NCBI RefSeq assembly: GCF_900095725.1
Contig: NZ_FMMP01000006.1
Span: forward strand, 1,116,001-1,180,000
Length of the DNA: 64,000 bases
Reading direction: 5' to 3'
DNA from: Cellulosilyticum sp. I15G10I2
Lineage (GTDB): Bacteria > Bacillota > Clostridia > Lachnospirales > Cellulosilyticaceae
In this document: in pieces, positions 15,423-25,208 of the stretch
How positions within the stretch are numbered: the first letter of the stretch is position 1
How the letters are laid out: the number at the start of each line of letters is the position of its first letter
Position numbers and translations under genes: made by a program
The notes under the pieces: model-generated
The model's database searches: none
What the model saw: only the letters and a program-made list of their open reading frames with translations
Told to the model about the DNA's origin: nothing

Positions 15423-17606
15423 TTATTTATTCTTGTTATCTTTATTCAGCTTACTAAAGGCTTCTGCAAAAGCAAAGTTACCCGTATCTTCATTTTCTTT
15501 CTGTATCTTCTTAAGGTATTTGCCTACATCCTTTTTATTCAGCTTATCATTTGAGGTACGATACTGCTTATTATAAGCTGCCACCTTTTGTCTAAACGTG
15601 CAGGTAGTACAAACATAGACAGAACCTTCACCTTCTCCTCTTTGTTCGAGCTTCTTGTGGCACTGCGGACATCTTACATTTGTAAATCTGCTGATTGTTT
15701 CTCTATAGCCGCAGCTTCTATCTTGGCAGACATACATCATACCGTGCTTACCTTTAACCTCCAGCATGAATTTTGAACATTCTGGGCATCTCTTACCCGT
15801 TAGATTATCATGGACATATTTATCACTGCTTGCTTTGACGGCCTTAACTAAGTCACTGCTGTAGCTTCTGATTTTCTCCATAAACGTATTAGGATTTAGC
15901 TTGCCTAGGCTAATTTGTTCAAGTTCCATTTCCCACTTAGCGGTAAGCAGCGGAGATTTAAGGTCTTGTGGAACAAGCTCAATAAGTTGCTTGCCTTTTG
16001 AAGTGGGCACAATGTCTTTACCATTTTTTTCGATATAGTACATATTATAAAGCTTTTCTATAATATCGGCTCTTGTTGCAACGGTTCCTATCCCTCCAGT
16101 CTCACCTAAGGTTTTAGCAGAGCTTTTATCAACCGTTACATACTGATGGGGTTTTTCCATCGCTGATAAAAGTGTTGCTTCTGTAAATCGTGTTGGTGGT
16201 TTTGTCATTAAACTGTTTTTTATGACAGTATTAATTTTTATAAGATCACCTTGGTTTAGTTTTGGTAAATTTTGATCTTCTTCCTCGGTGTCATCAATTT
16301 CTCTTTCATACAGGGCCTTCCAGCCTTTTGAAATCACATGCTTTCCTTTTGCCAGGAAGTTATGGCCTCCTATATCTGCTTGCAATGTAACCCCTGTATA
16401 TTCAAAAGGATCCATCATCACACTTAAAAATCTTTTAATAACAAGATCATAAATTTTTCTTTCATCTGAACTTAAATTTGCAAGCCTTACTGACTCTTCT
16501 GTAGGAATAATCGCATGATGATCAGACACTTTGCTATTATCTACAAAACCTTTATGAGATTTAATCCCTTTATTTAGAATTGCCATACTAAAACTTCTAT
16601 AGTCCCCTATTGCAATACTTTTCAATCTTTCTTTAAGCGTTGGTACAATATCTTCTGATAAATATCTGGAATCTGTTCGTGGATAAGTAAGTACTTTATG
16701 GCTTTCATAAAGTCTTTGCATAATAGATAGTGTTTCTTTTGGACTAAATCCAAAATATTTATTGCCATCTCTTTGAAGTTCTGTAAGATCATAAAGTGCA
16801 GGGGCATACTGCTTTTTAGCAGAAGTTGTAATGGCTTTTACTGTCCCTGTCTTACCCTGTACTTCTTTTAGAATGCGCTCTGCTTGTTGTTCATCAAATA
16901 ATCGCTTCTGCTCCTTAGCTTCATAATTTAACTGAAAGCCTTGGCACTTGGCTGTAATCGTATAATAGGGTATTGGTTTGAAATTTTTAATTTCTTCTTC
17001 TCTTTTAACAACCATTGCCAACGTCGCCGATTGTACGCGCCCTGCTGAAAGCTGTGCATTATATTTACAAGTAAGTGCCCTTGTTACATTTAGTCCAACC
17101 AGCCAATCCCCTTCTGCACGACATACTGCTGCTTTATAAAGAGATTCATAGTTAGTTCCCGGCTTTAACTTTTTAAAACCTTCTAAAATTGCTTTATCTG
17201 TAACAGATGAAATCCAAAGTCTTTTGAGTGGTTTTTTGCAACGTACTTTTTCTAAAGTCCACCTGGCAACCAGTTCGCCTTCTCTGCCTGCATCAGTCGC
17301 TATAATAACTTCTGTAATATCTTTTCTATTCAATAACTCCCGAACAACATGAAACTGCTTGCTGCTTTCTTTAAGAACGACTAACTTCATATCTTTTGGA
17401 AGCATTGGCAGCGTCTCCATACTCCATACTTTATATTTATCATCATAGCTTTCTGGATCTGCAAGACCTACTAAATGGCCAAGTGCCCATGTTACTACAT
17501 AATCATTACCTTCTATATAACCGTTGCAGGCCTTCTGACATTTTAAAACCCGCGCTATATCTTTTCCTACACTTGGCTTTTCTGCAAGCACTAATTTTTT
17601 TGACAT
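15423..17606 (-). CDS. topB: DNA topoisomerase III
   Basis: 727 residues. The Toprim domain is at the N-terminus (LVLAEKPSVGKDIARVL; IIATDAGREGELVARW). The catalytic Tyr lies in VLTYPRTDSRYLS (about residue 307), and GGIGTVATRADIIEKL is a type IA signature. The C-terminus has two zinc-ribbon modules (CPECSKF...CQDRSCGY and CPQCHKK...CTTC). It relaxes and decatenates DNA through a single-strand break. No plasmid or integrative element genes adjoin it, so it is probably the chromosomal enzyme. The start follows AAGAGAGGATAATAAA. Confidence 0.95.
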   Translation of the reverse strand: MSKKLVLAEKPSVGKDIARVLKCQKACNGYIEGNDYVVTWALGHLVGLADPESYDDKYKVWSMETLPMLPKDMKLVVLKESSKQFHVVRELLNRKDITEVIIATDAGREGELVARWTLEKVRCKKPLKRLWISSVTDKAILEGFKKLKPGTNYESLYKAAVCRAEGDWLVGLNVTRALTCKYNAQLSAGRVQSATLAMVVKREEEIKNFKPIPYYTITAKCQGFQLNYEAKEQKRLFDEQQAERILKEVQGKTGTVKAITTSAKKQYAPALYDLTELQRDGNKYFGFSPKETLSIMQRLYESHKVLTYPRTDSRYLSEDIVPTLKERLKSIAIGDYRSFSMAILNKGIKSHKGFVDNSKVSDHHAIIPTEESVRLANLSSDERKIYDLVIKRFLSVMMDPFEYTGVTLQADIGGHNFLAKGKHVISKGWKALYEREIDDTEEEDQNLPKLNQGDLIKINTVIKNSLMTKPPTRFTEATLLSAMEKPHQYVTVDKSSAKTLGETGGIGTVATRADIIEKLYNMYYIEKNGKDIVPTSKGKQLIELVPQDLKSPLLTAKWEMELEQISLGKLNPNTFMEKIRSYSSDLVKAVKASSDKYVHDNLTGKRCPECSKFMLEVKGKHGMMYVCQDRSCGYRETISRFTNVRCPQCHKKLEQRGEGEGSVYVCTTCTFRQKVAAYNKQYRTSNDKLNKKDVGKYLKKIQKENEDTGNFAFAEAFSKLNKDNKNK

Positions 17607-17678
17607 TTTATTATCCTCTCTTAATACAATCTATTCACAACCTATTATAGCAATCATACCTATTATAGCATACATTAC

Positions 17679-17709
17679 AAAAAGGATACCTCTTTTGAGA
17701 TATCCTTTT
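17679..17709 (-). terminator. Terminator of the asparaginase gene
   Basis: AAAAGGATA-C-CTC pairs with GAG-A-TATCCTTTT across a TTTT loop, with A/T tracts on both sides. It lies 53 nt after the asparaginase stop codon and could also act in the other direction. Confidence 0.7.
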
Positions 17710-17761
17710 ATGTTTTATCTAACTGTCTACTACATAAGTATATTAAATTGAATTGTGCGCT

Positions 17762-18754
17762 TTATAATGCATAATCCTGCTCTTTGAATAAGGCCTTCAA
17801 AATATTAATATCTTTTGTTTTTCCAAGAGCTAACATAAGTTTAATCCTTGCTTTTAAGCCTCTCATATCGCCACCCATAACAACCCCTAAATCTACAAGT
17901 TCTTTGCCACCGCCTTCATAACCATAGCTCTCAAATACTCGGCCAGAACTGCATCTTGAGACAATAACAACAATTACCCCTTTATTTAACGCATATTTGA
18001 TCCCCTCTAGCATTTTAAGTGGTACATTACCTCTTCCCATACCTTCTATAACAATGCCAACTGCCCCTGAGTCAACTGAGCTTCTGATAAAGCGATCATC
18101 CATATCAAGTGTTGCCTTAATAAGATCTACTCTTCGCTCTACGCTATCTGTATCAATATATTGTTTATAAGCACAATGTCTATATATGATAAGTTCATGT
18201 GTATCAATAATGCCAACAGGTCCATAAGGTGACTGAAAAGTATCGAGAGATGATGTATTGGTTTTAGCAACCTCAGACGCTAAATTAATATCGTCATCTA
18301 AAACAACTAGCACGCCTTTTTCTTTAGTTTTTGGTGATACTGCTACCTGAATACCAGCAGCTAAGTTGCTCGCCCCGTCATAACCTAGTTCTGAAACATT
18401 TCGCATGGCACCAACAAATACAACAGGTTTTGTATGTTTAATGGTTAAATCAATAAAATAAGCTGACTCTTCTAGTGTATCGGTACCTGTTGTAACAACA
18501 ACACCTGATATATCCTCTTGATCAAGCGTATTTTTAATCAGCTTCTTAAGTTCCAATAACTTGTCAATCGTTATATGTGGTCCTGGGATATTACAAAAGT
18601 TTATAACTTTTATTTCTATATCTTGATTTTGATTTGAAATCAATGCCAATACCTGTTCTCCTGATAAAGCTGGAACGGCAGCGCCTATTTCCTTATCTAG
18701 GTTCATAGATATAGTGCCACCGGTAAAAATAATACAAACCTTTTTTTTATGCAT
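17762..18754 (-). CDS. ansA: L-asparaginase
   Basis: 330 residues with no signal peptide, so it is cytoplasmic. The first catalytic Thr is in FTGGTISM (about residues 10-17); the second motif TTGTDTLEESAYF (about 87-99) supplies the TDT triad, with Lys/Ser partners in VFVGAMRN. It hydrolyses asparagine to aspartate and ammonia. The ATG has GGGAGGCATAAC upstream. It lies alone between topB and the his operon. Aspartate made here could feed pyrimidine synthesis, but no regulatory link is visible. Confidence 0.9.
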   Translation of the reverse strand: MHKKKVCIIFTGGTISMNLDKEIGAAVPALSGEQVLALISNQNQDIEIKVINFCNIPGPHITIDKLLELKKLIKNTLDQEDISGVVVTTGTDTLEESAYFIDLTIKHTKPVVFVGAMRNVSELGYDGASNLAAGIQVAVSPKTKEKGVLVVLDDDINLASEVAKTNTSSLDTFQSPYGPVGIIDTHELIIYRHCAYKQYIDTDSVERRVDLIKATLDMDDRFIRSSVDSGAVGIVIEGMGRGNVPLKMLEGIKYALNKGVIVVIVSRCSSGRVFESYGYEGGGKELVDLGVVMGGDMRGLKARIKLMLALGKTKDINILKALFKEQDYAL

Positions 18755-18842
18755 GTTATGCCTCCCTATATAACTAGAATATCATTACTATTATATCCTA
18801 AACATTCATAATAAGTCGGCATTTTTTCAAATTTTTGCTTTT

Positions 18843-19502
18843 TTATTTTCTCTTTTTAAGTTCACTTTCAACTTCCTGCCATGTAAGACCTTTTTCTGCT
18901 ATAAGCACTGTTAAATGATACATAAGATCTGATATTTCAAAGGCTAACTCAGAATTTTTTTCTTCTTTGGCTGCTATTACTACTTCTGTACATTCTTCGC
19001 CTACTTTTTTAAGGATTTTATTAACCCCTTTTTCAAACAGATAATTTGTATAGGACCCTTCTTTAGGATGTATTTTGCGATCATAAATGACATCATAAAG
19101 CTCTGTAAGCATATTTTTATCTGCTTGCCCACTTAATGACTCTTCTGTATTTTCTACTTCTTTGATTTCTTCTTTAAGTTCTCTGAAAAAACAACTCGAG
19201 TTCCCTGTATGACAAGATATACCATTTTGCTGTTCAATTTGCAGAAGAAGCGTATCCCCATCACAATCTATACTCATACTTTTAAGGTATTGATAGTTAG
19301 AAGATGTTTCTCCTTTTAGCCAAAGTTCATTTCGGCTTCTGCTATAATAATGGACTTTTCCAGTCTCTATAGTTTTCTTTAATGACTCTTCATTCATATA
19401 GGCAAGCATTCTTACCTTTTTTGAATGCACATCTTGTGCAATAACAGGAACCAGACCTTGCGCGTCATATTTCACTTCTTTTAAAAATGTTTCTTTTGTC
19501 AT
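18843..19502 (-). CDS. hisI: Bifunctional phosphoribosyl-AMP cyclohydrolase / phosphoribosyl-ATP pyrophosphatase
   Basis: 219 residues, the HisIE fusion. The HisI domain (1-110) has [11 protein letters not shown], the metal motif [10 protein letters not shown] and [13 protein letters not shown]. The HisE domain (about 125-219) has [15 protein letters not shown] and the acidic EISDLMYHL. It catalyses steps 2 and 3 of histidine synthesis. It is the last gene of the his operon, 13 nt after hisF. No clear intrinsic terminator was seen in the 88 nt before the asparaginase gene. Confidence 0.95.
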   Translation of the reverse strand: MTKETFLKEVKYDAQGLVPVIAQDVHSKKVRMLAYMNEESLKKTIETGKVHYYSRSRNELWLKGETSSNYQYLKSMSIDCDGDTLLLQIEQQNGISCHTGNSSCFFRELKEEIKEVENTEESLSGQADKNMLTELYDVIYDRKIHPKEGSYTNYLFEKGVNKILKKVGEECTEVVIAAKEEKNSELAFEISDLMYHLTVLIAEKGLTWQEVESELKKRK

Positions 19503-19515
19503 TGTGCTAATCTCC

Positions 19516-20277
19516 TTATAATCTCACCGGAACATTTTGTGCCTTGAGGTATTTTTTAAGTTCTGCAATTTCTAATTCTTTGAAATGAAATAAGGAGGCT
19601 GCAAGCGCAGCATCTGCCCGCCCTTCCTTAAAGGCATCTAAGAAGTGCTCCATTTTACCTGCACCGCCTGAGGCAATAACTGGAATAGAGACCGCTTCAC
19701 TTACGAGCCTTGTCACTTCTAAATCATAGCCCATTTTGGTACCATCAGCATCCATACTGGTAAGGAGAATCTCTCCCGCCCCTCTTTCCTGGGCAAGCTT
19801 TGCCCATGTGATTACATCTAGGCCAGTAGGTATCCGGCCTCCATGGATATAAACTTCAAATCCTTCTCCATCTGATTTTCTTTTAGCATCAATGGCTACA
19901 ACTATACATTGACTGCCAAAACGCTCTGCCCCTTTATTAATAAGTGTAGGATCTTTAATGGCCGAGGAGTTCATGGATATTTTATCCGCCCCTGCATTAA
20001 GGATATTACGAATATCTTCAATGCCTCTGATCCCACCGCCTACTGTAAGCGGTATAAAGACTTCACTTGCTGTACGTTCCACCACGTCCAAAATAATGTT
20101 TCTCTCATCCGATGAAGCGGTAATATCTAAAAATACAACTTCATCAGCCCCTGCATCGCTGTACGCCTTCGCAATCTTAACAGGATCTCCTGCATCAATC
20201 AAATTAACAAAATTGATACCTTTTACAACTCTTCCGCCTTTTACATCAAGACATGGTATAATTCTTTTACTAAGCAT
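19516..20277 (-). CDS. hisF: Imidazole glycerol phosphate synthase, cyclase subunit
   Basis: 253-residue (beta/alpha)8 barrel. The catalytic Asp residues are in [12 protein letters not shown] (Asp11) and VVAIDAKR (Asp130); phosphate-binding loops include VGGGIR and ASGGAG. With HisH it converts PRFAR to IGP and AICAR using ammonia from glutamine. It has a strong GGAGGGG site and follows hisA by 11 nt. Confidence 0.97.
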   Translation of the reverse strand: MLSKRIIPCLDVKGGRVVKGINFVNLIDAGDPVKIAKAYSDAGADEVVFLDITASSDERNIILDVVERTASEVFIPLTVGGGIRGIEDIRNILNAGADKISMNSSAIKDPTLINKGAERFGSQCIVVAIDAKRKSDGEGFEVYIHGGRIPTGLDVITWAKLAQERGAGEILLTSMDADGTKMGYDLEVTRLVSEAVSIPVIASGGAGKMEHFLDAFKEGRADAALAASLFHFKELEIAELKKYLKAQNVPVRL

Positions 20278-20288
20278 GATTACCCCTC

Positions 20289-21005
20289 CTATTTAAAGAG
20301 CCTGGCAGCTTCTTCTAATTGTATAGCGCCTATATAAAGGGCTTTACCTATAATAGCACCGTAAACATTAATGGCTTCAAGCTTCCTTAAATCCTCTAAA
20401 GTTGAAACACCGCCGGAAGCAATAACATCAAGGTTTGTAGCTTTTACAAGTTTTTCAGTTTCTTCTATATTAGGCCCTTGCATCATACCATCTTTTGCTA
20501 TATCAGTATAAATAACAGTTTTAACTCCTAATAATTCTAGCTCTTTACAAAATGCAAGCGCAGATATGTTTGTAACTTCAAGCCAGCCTTCTATGGCAAC
20601 CATACCAGCTTTTGCATCTACCCCGACAACTATTTTATCTGCGCCAAAGGTATCTATAGCTTGTTTTACAAGCTCTTTATTTTTGATAGCTGCACTGCCA
20701 AGTATGATACGATCTACGCCCATATTAAGTTTATCTTGAATATCTTCAAGCGTGCGGATGCCCCCGCCAAGTTCTATTGGAATAGCAATGGCTTTAACGA
20801 TTTCTCTTATTGCCTCATCATTAATACCTTTGCCTTCTTTGGCCCCATCTAAGTCTACAATATGTAAGTAGTCCCCACCGAGGCTTTCCCATTTTTTTGC
20901 CATTTCAGCTGGATTACTGCCATATACAGTTACTTGATTGTAGTCGCCTTGAATAAGCCTTACGCAGTTGCCATCCTTTAAATCTATAGCTGGATATAAC
21001 TTCAT
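20289..21005 (-). CDS. hisA: ProFAR isomerase
   Basis: 238 residues from the ATG at 21005, which has GGAGG 9 nt upstream and gives the conserved [18 protein letters not shown]-terminus; an in-frame GTG two codons upstream is too close to the ribosome-binding site. The barrel's catalytic Asp residues lie in AIDLKDG and [14 protein letters not shown]. It isomerises ProFAR to PRFAR, step 4 of the pathway. It sits between hisH and hisF, the subunits of the next enzyme. Confidence 0.96.
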   Translation of the reverse strand: MKLYPAIDLKDGNCVRLIQGDYNQVTVYGSNPAEMAKKWESLGGDYLHIVDLDGAKEGKGINDEAIREIVKAIAIPIELGGGIRTLEDIQDKLNMGVDRIILGSAAIKNKELVKQAIDTFGADKIVVGVDAKAGMVAIEGWLEVTNISALAFCKELELLGVKTVIYTDIAKDGMMQGPNIEETEKLVKATNLDVIASGGVSTLEDLRKLEAINVYGAIIGKALYIGAIQLEEAARLFK

Positions 21006-21007
21006 GA

Positions 21008-21607
21008 TCACATTCCTCCAAAATTCTTAAGCATTTGCAGTCCTACCTCACCACTTTTTTCAGGGTGGAACTGTGTGGCAAAAATATTGTCTTTTTGTAC
21101 AGATACAGCAATTTCTTTGCCGTAGCTTGTGGTGCTGCTTACAATATCTTCTTGCGTTTCTAAGTAATAAGAATGTACAAAATACACGTAACTGTTATCA
21201 GAAAGTCCTGTAAAGAGCGGCTCTTTTTTTATGAAGTTTAAAGTATTCCACCCCATATGAGGAACTTTAAGAGGAACATCTAATTTAACTATTTCTCCTT
21301 TTAGAAGTTTAAGACCTTCTACTTCACCATATTCATAGCTTTTATCAAAAAGAAGCTGCATCCCAAGACAAATCCCTAAAAAAGGTTTTTCTTTTTCTAC
21401 CGATTCATAAATTGCCTCTGTAAGGCCGCTCCTGTTAAGTTCACCCATAGCATCTTTAAAGGCCCCTACACCAGGAAGCACTACCTTATCTGCTTTTAAT
21501 ATCTCTTTAGGATCTGATGTGACTTGTGCCTCTAGTCCTAAAGATAAAAAAGCCTTGTATACACTTTTTAAATTACCCATTCCATAATCTATAATTGCTA
21601 TCTTCAT
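21008..21607 (-). CDS. hisH: Imidazole glycerol phosphate synthase, glutaminase subunit
   Basis: 199-residue class I glutamine amidotransferase. The nucleophile is the Cys of GICLGMQLLF (about residue 79), with His and Glu in FHPEKSG near the C-terminus; PGVGAFKDAM forms the oxyanion strand. It supplies ammonia to HisF. The 4-nt gap to hisB fits tight coupling in the operon. Confidence 0.96.
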   Translation of the reverse strand: MKIAIIDYGMGNLKSVYKAFLSLGLEAQVTSDPKEILKADKVVLPGVGAFKDAMGELNRSGLTEAIYESVEKEKPFLGICLGMQLLFDKSYEYGEVEGLKLLKGEIVKLDVPLKVPHMGWNTLNFIKKEPLFTGLSDNSYVYFVHSYYLETQEDIVSSTTSYGKEIAVSVQKDNIFATQFHPEKSGEVGLQMLKNFGGM

Positions 21608-21611
21608 ATGA

Positions 21612-22202
21612 TCACACCTCTAACATTCCTTTTGTAGAAGGAACTCCTTTAACTCTTGGATTTAAGCTCATAGCGTCCATCATAGCTTTTGCAAAAGCTT
21701 TACACATGCCTTCTATAATATGATGATTATTTTTACCTTTTAGAACTTGCATATGCATATTCAGGCCTGCATGAAAGCATACAGCTCTAAAAAACTCTTC
21801 GGTCATCTCCGTATCAAAGTCTCCTACACGATCATTTGTAAAAGGTGTATCCATATCCAGATAGGGTCGTCCAGATATATCTATGGCACATAAGATAAGC
21901 GCCTCTTCCATAGGTACAATAGCATGACCATATCTTGTAATCCCTTCTTTTGTACCAAGCGCTTCTTTAATAGCCTGCCCAAGTACTATCCCTGTATCTT
22001 CTACCGTATGATGACAGTCAATATACAGATCGCCTTTAGCATGGACAGTTAAGTCACTCAAAGAGTGCTTGCCAATATGCGTCAGCATATGATCAAAAAA
22101 GCCTACTCCCGTCTGTATATCTGTTTTACCTTCACCATCTATATTCAGCGTAAGCGTAATACTTGTTTCAGCTGTTTCTCTTTGTATACTTGCACTTCGC
22201 AT
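21612..22202 (-). CDS. hisB: Imidazoleglycerol-phosphate dehydratase
   Basis: 196-residue monofunctional HisB. The two manganese-binding repeats are visible as HHTVEDTGI and NNHHIIEGMCKAFA, with FFDHML and FFRAVCFHAG as the paired helices. There is no fused N-terminal histidinol-phosphatase domain, so that activity must come from another gene outside this operon. The start has GGAGGATAGAAG. Confidence 0.97.
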   Translation of the reverse strand: MRSASIQRETAETSITLTLNIDGEGKTDIQTGVGFFDHMLTHIGKHSLSDLTVHAKGDLYIDCHHTVEDTGIVLGQAIKEALGTKEGITRYGHAIVPMEEALILCAIDISGRPYLDMDTPFTNDRVGDFDTEMTEEFFRAVCFHAGLNMHMQVLKGKNNHHIIEGMCKAFAKAMMDAMSLNPRVKGVPSTKGMLEV

Positions 22203-22214
22203 CTTCTATCCTCC

Positions 22215-23255
22215 TTAGACATTAAAATAATCAGTAAGCACTTTCAACAAAACTTTATTTTCATCCTCTGTACCCACTGTAATCCTATAATAAGGTTTAC
22301 CCTCATACTGCATCTTACGGATATAAACCTTCGCTTCCTCTAAAGCCAAATACGCCTCTTTGGGCATCTTAAGCCAGATAAAATTAGTAGCAGATGGATA
22401 CACTGTAAGTCCAAGTGCTTTAAGCTCTGTATCTAAATAGGCTCTTTGCTGCTTAATATTTTCTATGATAGGCTCAAATAATACTTTGTTTTCTATAGCC
22501 CAAGTCGCTATTTCCTGTGAAAAAATATTGAGATTATAAGGTACTTTAACCGTATTAAGTAGTTCAATAAGCGCTTCACAAGCCAGACCATAGCCTACTC
22601 TGGCACCTGCAAGAGCATAAGCTTTTGAAAAAGTTTTAAGCACAATAATATTATTGAAAGTGTTAATAAGCGGTAAGGCACTGATCTCACAAAACTCTCC
22701 ATATGCCTCATCTACTACCACTAACCCTTGTGCAGCTTCTGCTATTTTACTAATATCTTCTAAACTTAGTACGCTTCCAGTTGGATTATTAGGATGACAT
22801 AGAAAAATGACCTTAGGCTGTTTTTTTGAAATTTTTTCAATAAGTCCAGGTACATCATAAGAAAAATCTTCTTTTAGGGCAACTTGCAACAGCGCTCCTG
22901 CATTAAGCATCGTAAACTGTGGATACATACTAAAAGAAGGATAGGGCGCTAGTACATAATCGCCATTTTCTATGGTCGCTCTTAAAATACAGTCTAAAAG
23001 TTCATCTGAACCTACCCCACAAATGACATTTTGCGGCTTTAGATCATAAGCTTTAGCAATGGCTTGCATCAGGCCTTTGCTATCTGTATCTGGGTATCTT
23101 GAAACCTGCATCGTACTGATCCACTTCTGCATATGCACAATCATTTCTTCTGGAACTGGATATGGATTTTCATTGGCATCTAACTTAATGCCTTCTGTAA
23201 TATAATCTGAATGATAAGGTTTCATAGTTTTAAATCTATCTCTTAAAAACTTCAT
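22215..23255 (-). CDS. hisC: Histidinol-phosphate aminotransferase
   Basis: 346 residues, PLP aminotransferase fold type I. The Schiff-base Lys is in LKTFSKAYALAGARVGYG. Other motifs include DANENPYPVP at the N-terminus, HPNNPTG, and VVVDEAYGEF. It transfers an amino group from glutamate to imidazole-acetol phosphate. The start overlaps the hisD stop (ATGA). Confidence 0.96.
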   Translation of the reverse strand: MKFLRDRFKTMKPYHSDYITEGIKLDANENPYPVPEEMIVHMQKWISTMQVSRYPDTDSKGLMQAIAKAYDLKPQNVICGVGSDELLDCILRATIENGDYVLAPYPSFSMYPQFTMLNAGALLQVALKEDFSYDVPGLIEKISKKQPKVIFLCHPNNPTGSVLSLEDISKIAEAAQGLVVVDEAYGEFCEISALPLINTFNNIIVLKTFSKAYALAGARVGYGLACEALIELLNTVKVPYNLNIFSQEIATWAIENKVLFEPIIENIKQQRAYLDTELKALGLTVYPSATNFIWLKMPKEAYLALEEAKVYIRKMQYEGKPYYRITVGTEDENKVLLKVLTDYFNV

Positions 23256-24556
23256 TTCCCGGCCTCCTCATCTAGCCTTACTTGAATAGATAATGCATGT
23301 GCAAAAAGTCTTTCGCTTTCTGCAAACTTTACAATCTTATCCCCAAGAGGTATCAGGGCCTCTTTTGTAAAAGAAAGAATACTGCTCTTTTTAACAAAAT
23401 CATCTACACCAAGTGGAGAGAAAAATCTTGCAGTCCCATTCGTGGGCAGCACGTGGTTGGGGCCCGCCATATAATCGCCTACTGGCTCTGGTGTATAGTG
23501 CCCGAGGAATATAGCCCCTGCATGGGTAATTTTTGTGAGTACCTCAAAAGGTGCTGCAACGGCAAGCTCTAAGTGTTCTGGTGCAATATGATTTGAAAGC
23601 TCACAAGCCGCATCTATACTTTCTTCTATCATAATGGCACAATAATTTTTAAGGGATTCTTTTAAAATTTCTTTTCTTGGCATGATCTCATACAACCTTG
23701 CCACTTCATCTTTCACCTGAAGGGCTAATGCTTTATCTGTTGTAATCATTACAGCTGAGGCAAGTTCATCGTGTTCTGCCTGTGACAAAAGGTCCGCTGC
23801 AACAAAAGTAGGATTTGCACTCCCATCTGCGATGACAAGAATTTCACTAGGGCCTGCAATAGAGTCTATACTGACATAACCAAATACTTCTCTTTTTGCA
23901 AGGGTCACATAAATGTTCCCAGGTCCAACAATCTTATCGACTTTTGGAATAGTATCTGTTCCAAAAGCCAGCGCAGCTATCGCTTGAGCGCCTCCTATTT
24001 TATAAACTTCATCTACTCCTGCTACATAAGCCGCAGCTAACACTTCTTTTGGGATATTCCCATCTTTTGAAGCGGGTGTCACCATTACAATACGCTTAAC
24101 CCCTGCTACTTTGGCTGGAATCACATTCATCAGTACAGAGGAAGGATATGCCGCCTTACCACCAGGTACATAAACCCCTGCTTTATCAATAGGTGTTATT
24201 CTCTGTCCAAGAATTTCTCCATTCTCCTTAACATCCATCCAAGTATTTTGTTTTTGTTTCTGGTGAAATTGCTGTATTCTGCCTCCTGCTAGAACGATAG
24301 CTTCTTGCAGATCTTCTTCTAATGCATAAAAAGCTGCCTTCATCTCTTGTTGAGTTACTTTGATATTATCTTGAGTAATACCCTCACAATCCCACATCGC
24401 AGTATACTTAAAAAGTGCTTTGTCACCATTTGTTCTGACATCTTCTACAATTTGTTTGGTAGCAAGTGCATACTTGCCTGTATCCATATTACCTCTTACT
24501 TGAAGGGCATCTAAAAATTGTTTTTTATCATCACTATGATCTATTATTTTAATCAT
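23252..24556 (-). CDS. hisD: Histidinol dehydrogenase
   Basis: 434 residues. Characteristic motifs are VPGGKAAYPSSVLMNVIPA, the family signature around SIAGPSEILVIAD, LLSQAEHDELAS and NHIAPEHLELA, which carry the zinc ligands and catalytic Glu/His. It oxidises histidinol to histidine in two NAD-dependent steps. The ATG overlaps the hisG stop (ATGA). Confidence 0.97.
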   Translation of the reverse strand: MIKIIDHSDDKKQFLDALQVRGNMDTGKYALATKQIVEDVRTNGDKALFKYTAMWDCEGITQDNIKVTQQEMKAAFYALEEDLQEAIVLAGGRIQQFHQKQKQNTWMDVKENGEILGQRITPIDKAGVYVPGGKAAYPSSVLMNVIPAKVAGVKRIVMVTPASKDGNIPKEVLAAAYVAGVDEVYKIGGAQAIAALAFGTDTIPKVDKIVGPGNIYVTLAKREVFGYVSIDSIAGPSEILVIADGSANPTFVAADLLSQAEHDELASAVMITTDKALALQVKDEVARLYEIMPRKEILKESLKNYCAIMIEESIDAACELSNHIAPEHLELAVAAPFEVLTKITHAGAIFLGHYTPEPVGDYMAGPNHVLPTNGTARFFSPLGVDDFVKKSSILSFTKEALIPLGDKIVKFAESERLFAHALSIQVRLDEEAGK

Positions 24557-25194
24557 TTTAAATCCCCCATTTTAGCTTCTATTTGGTTTAAAAGTGTTCT
24601 AATCTCATCATGTTTAACCTTTAGGCTTGCAGTATTTACAATACATCTAGCTGATAAAGGAACGATTTGTTCTAAAACAACAAGGCCGTTTTCTTCTAAA
24701 GTCTTACCACTTTCTACAATATCAACAATCACATCTGAAAGCCCTACGATTGGCCCTAGTTCAACTGATCCATTAAGTTTAATAATCTCTACAGGTCTGT
24801 TTGTTTTTTCAAAGTACTTTTTTGCAATATAGGGGTACTTCGTTGCAACTCTTAAAAAACCACCGCTCTCCAGTAATTCTTTTTTAATGGGTTCTCCGGC
24901 TACAGCCATACGGCATGCGCCAAACCCTAGATCTAACACTTCATAGACGTCCCTGTTTTCTTCAAGAATCGTATCTTTTCCCACTATGCCTATGTCTGCA
25001 ACGCCATAATCTACATATGTAGGGACATCTGAGGCTTTTGAGAGAAAAAATCTAAAATTGCCATCATCACTTGTAAAAAGGAGCTTGCGGCTCTCTTCCT
25101 CCATTTCTGTACATCTGATACCTATCTCTTTTAATATACCCATTGCTTTTTTAGCAAGTCTGCCTTTAGCTAATGCAAATGTAATCTGATTCAT
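24553..25194 (-). CDS. hisG: ATP phosphoribosyltransferase, short-form catalytic subunit
   Basis: 213 residues, the short HisG without the C-terminal ACT-like regulatory domain, so it needs HisZ, encoded directly upstream. The PRPP/ATP-binding segment is VDIVESGKTLEENGL; FALAKGRLAKK and VDYGVADIGIVGKD are also diagnostic. It commits ATP and PRPP to histidine synthesis and is the feedback-inhibited step. The start has GGAGGATATT. Confidence 0.97.
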   Translation of the reverse strand: MNQITFALAKGRLAKKAMGILKEIGIRCTEMEEESRKLLFTSDDGNFRFFLSKASDVPTYVDYGVADIGIVGKDTILEENRDVYEVLDLGFGACRMAVAGEPIKKELLESGGFLRVATKYPYIAKKYFEKTNRPVEIIKLNGSVELGPIVGLSDVIVDIVESGKTLEENGLVVLEQIVPLSARCIVNTASLKVKHDEIRTLLNQIEAKMGDLK

Positions 25195-25208
25195 AATATC
25201 CTCCTGTT

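Noticed and set aside
16622-16807. 61-residue minus-strand ORF within topB
   Set aside because: It overlaps topB in another frame and has no start signal; the topB frame is continuous through it.
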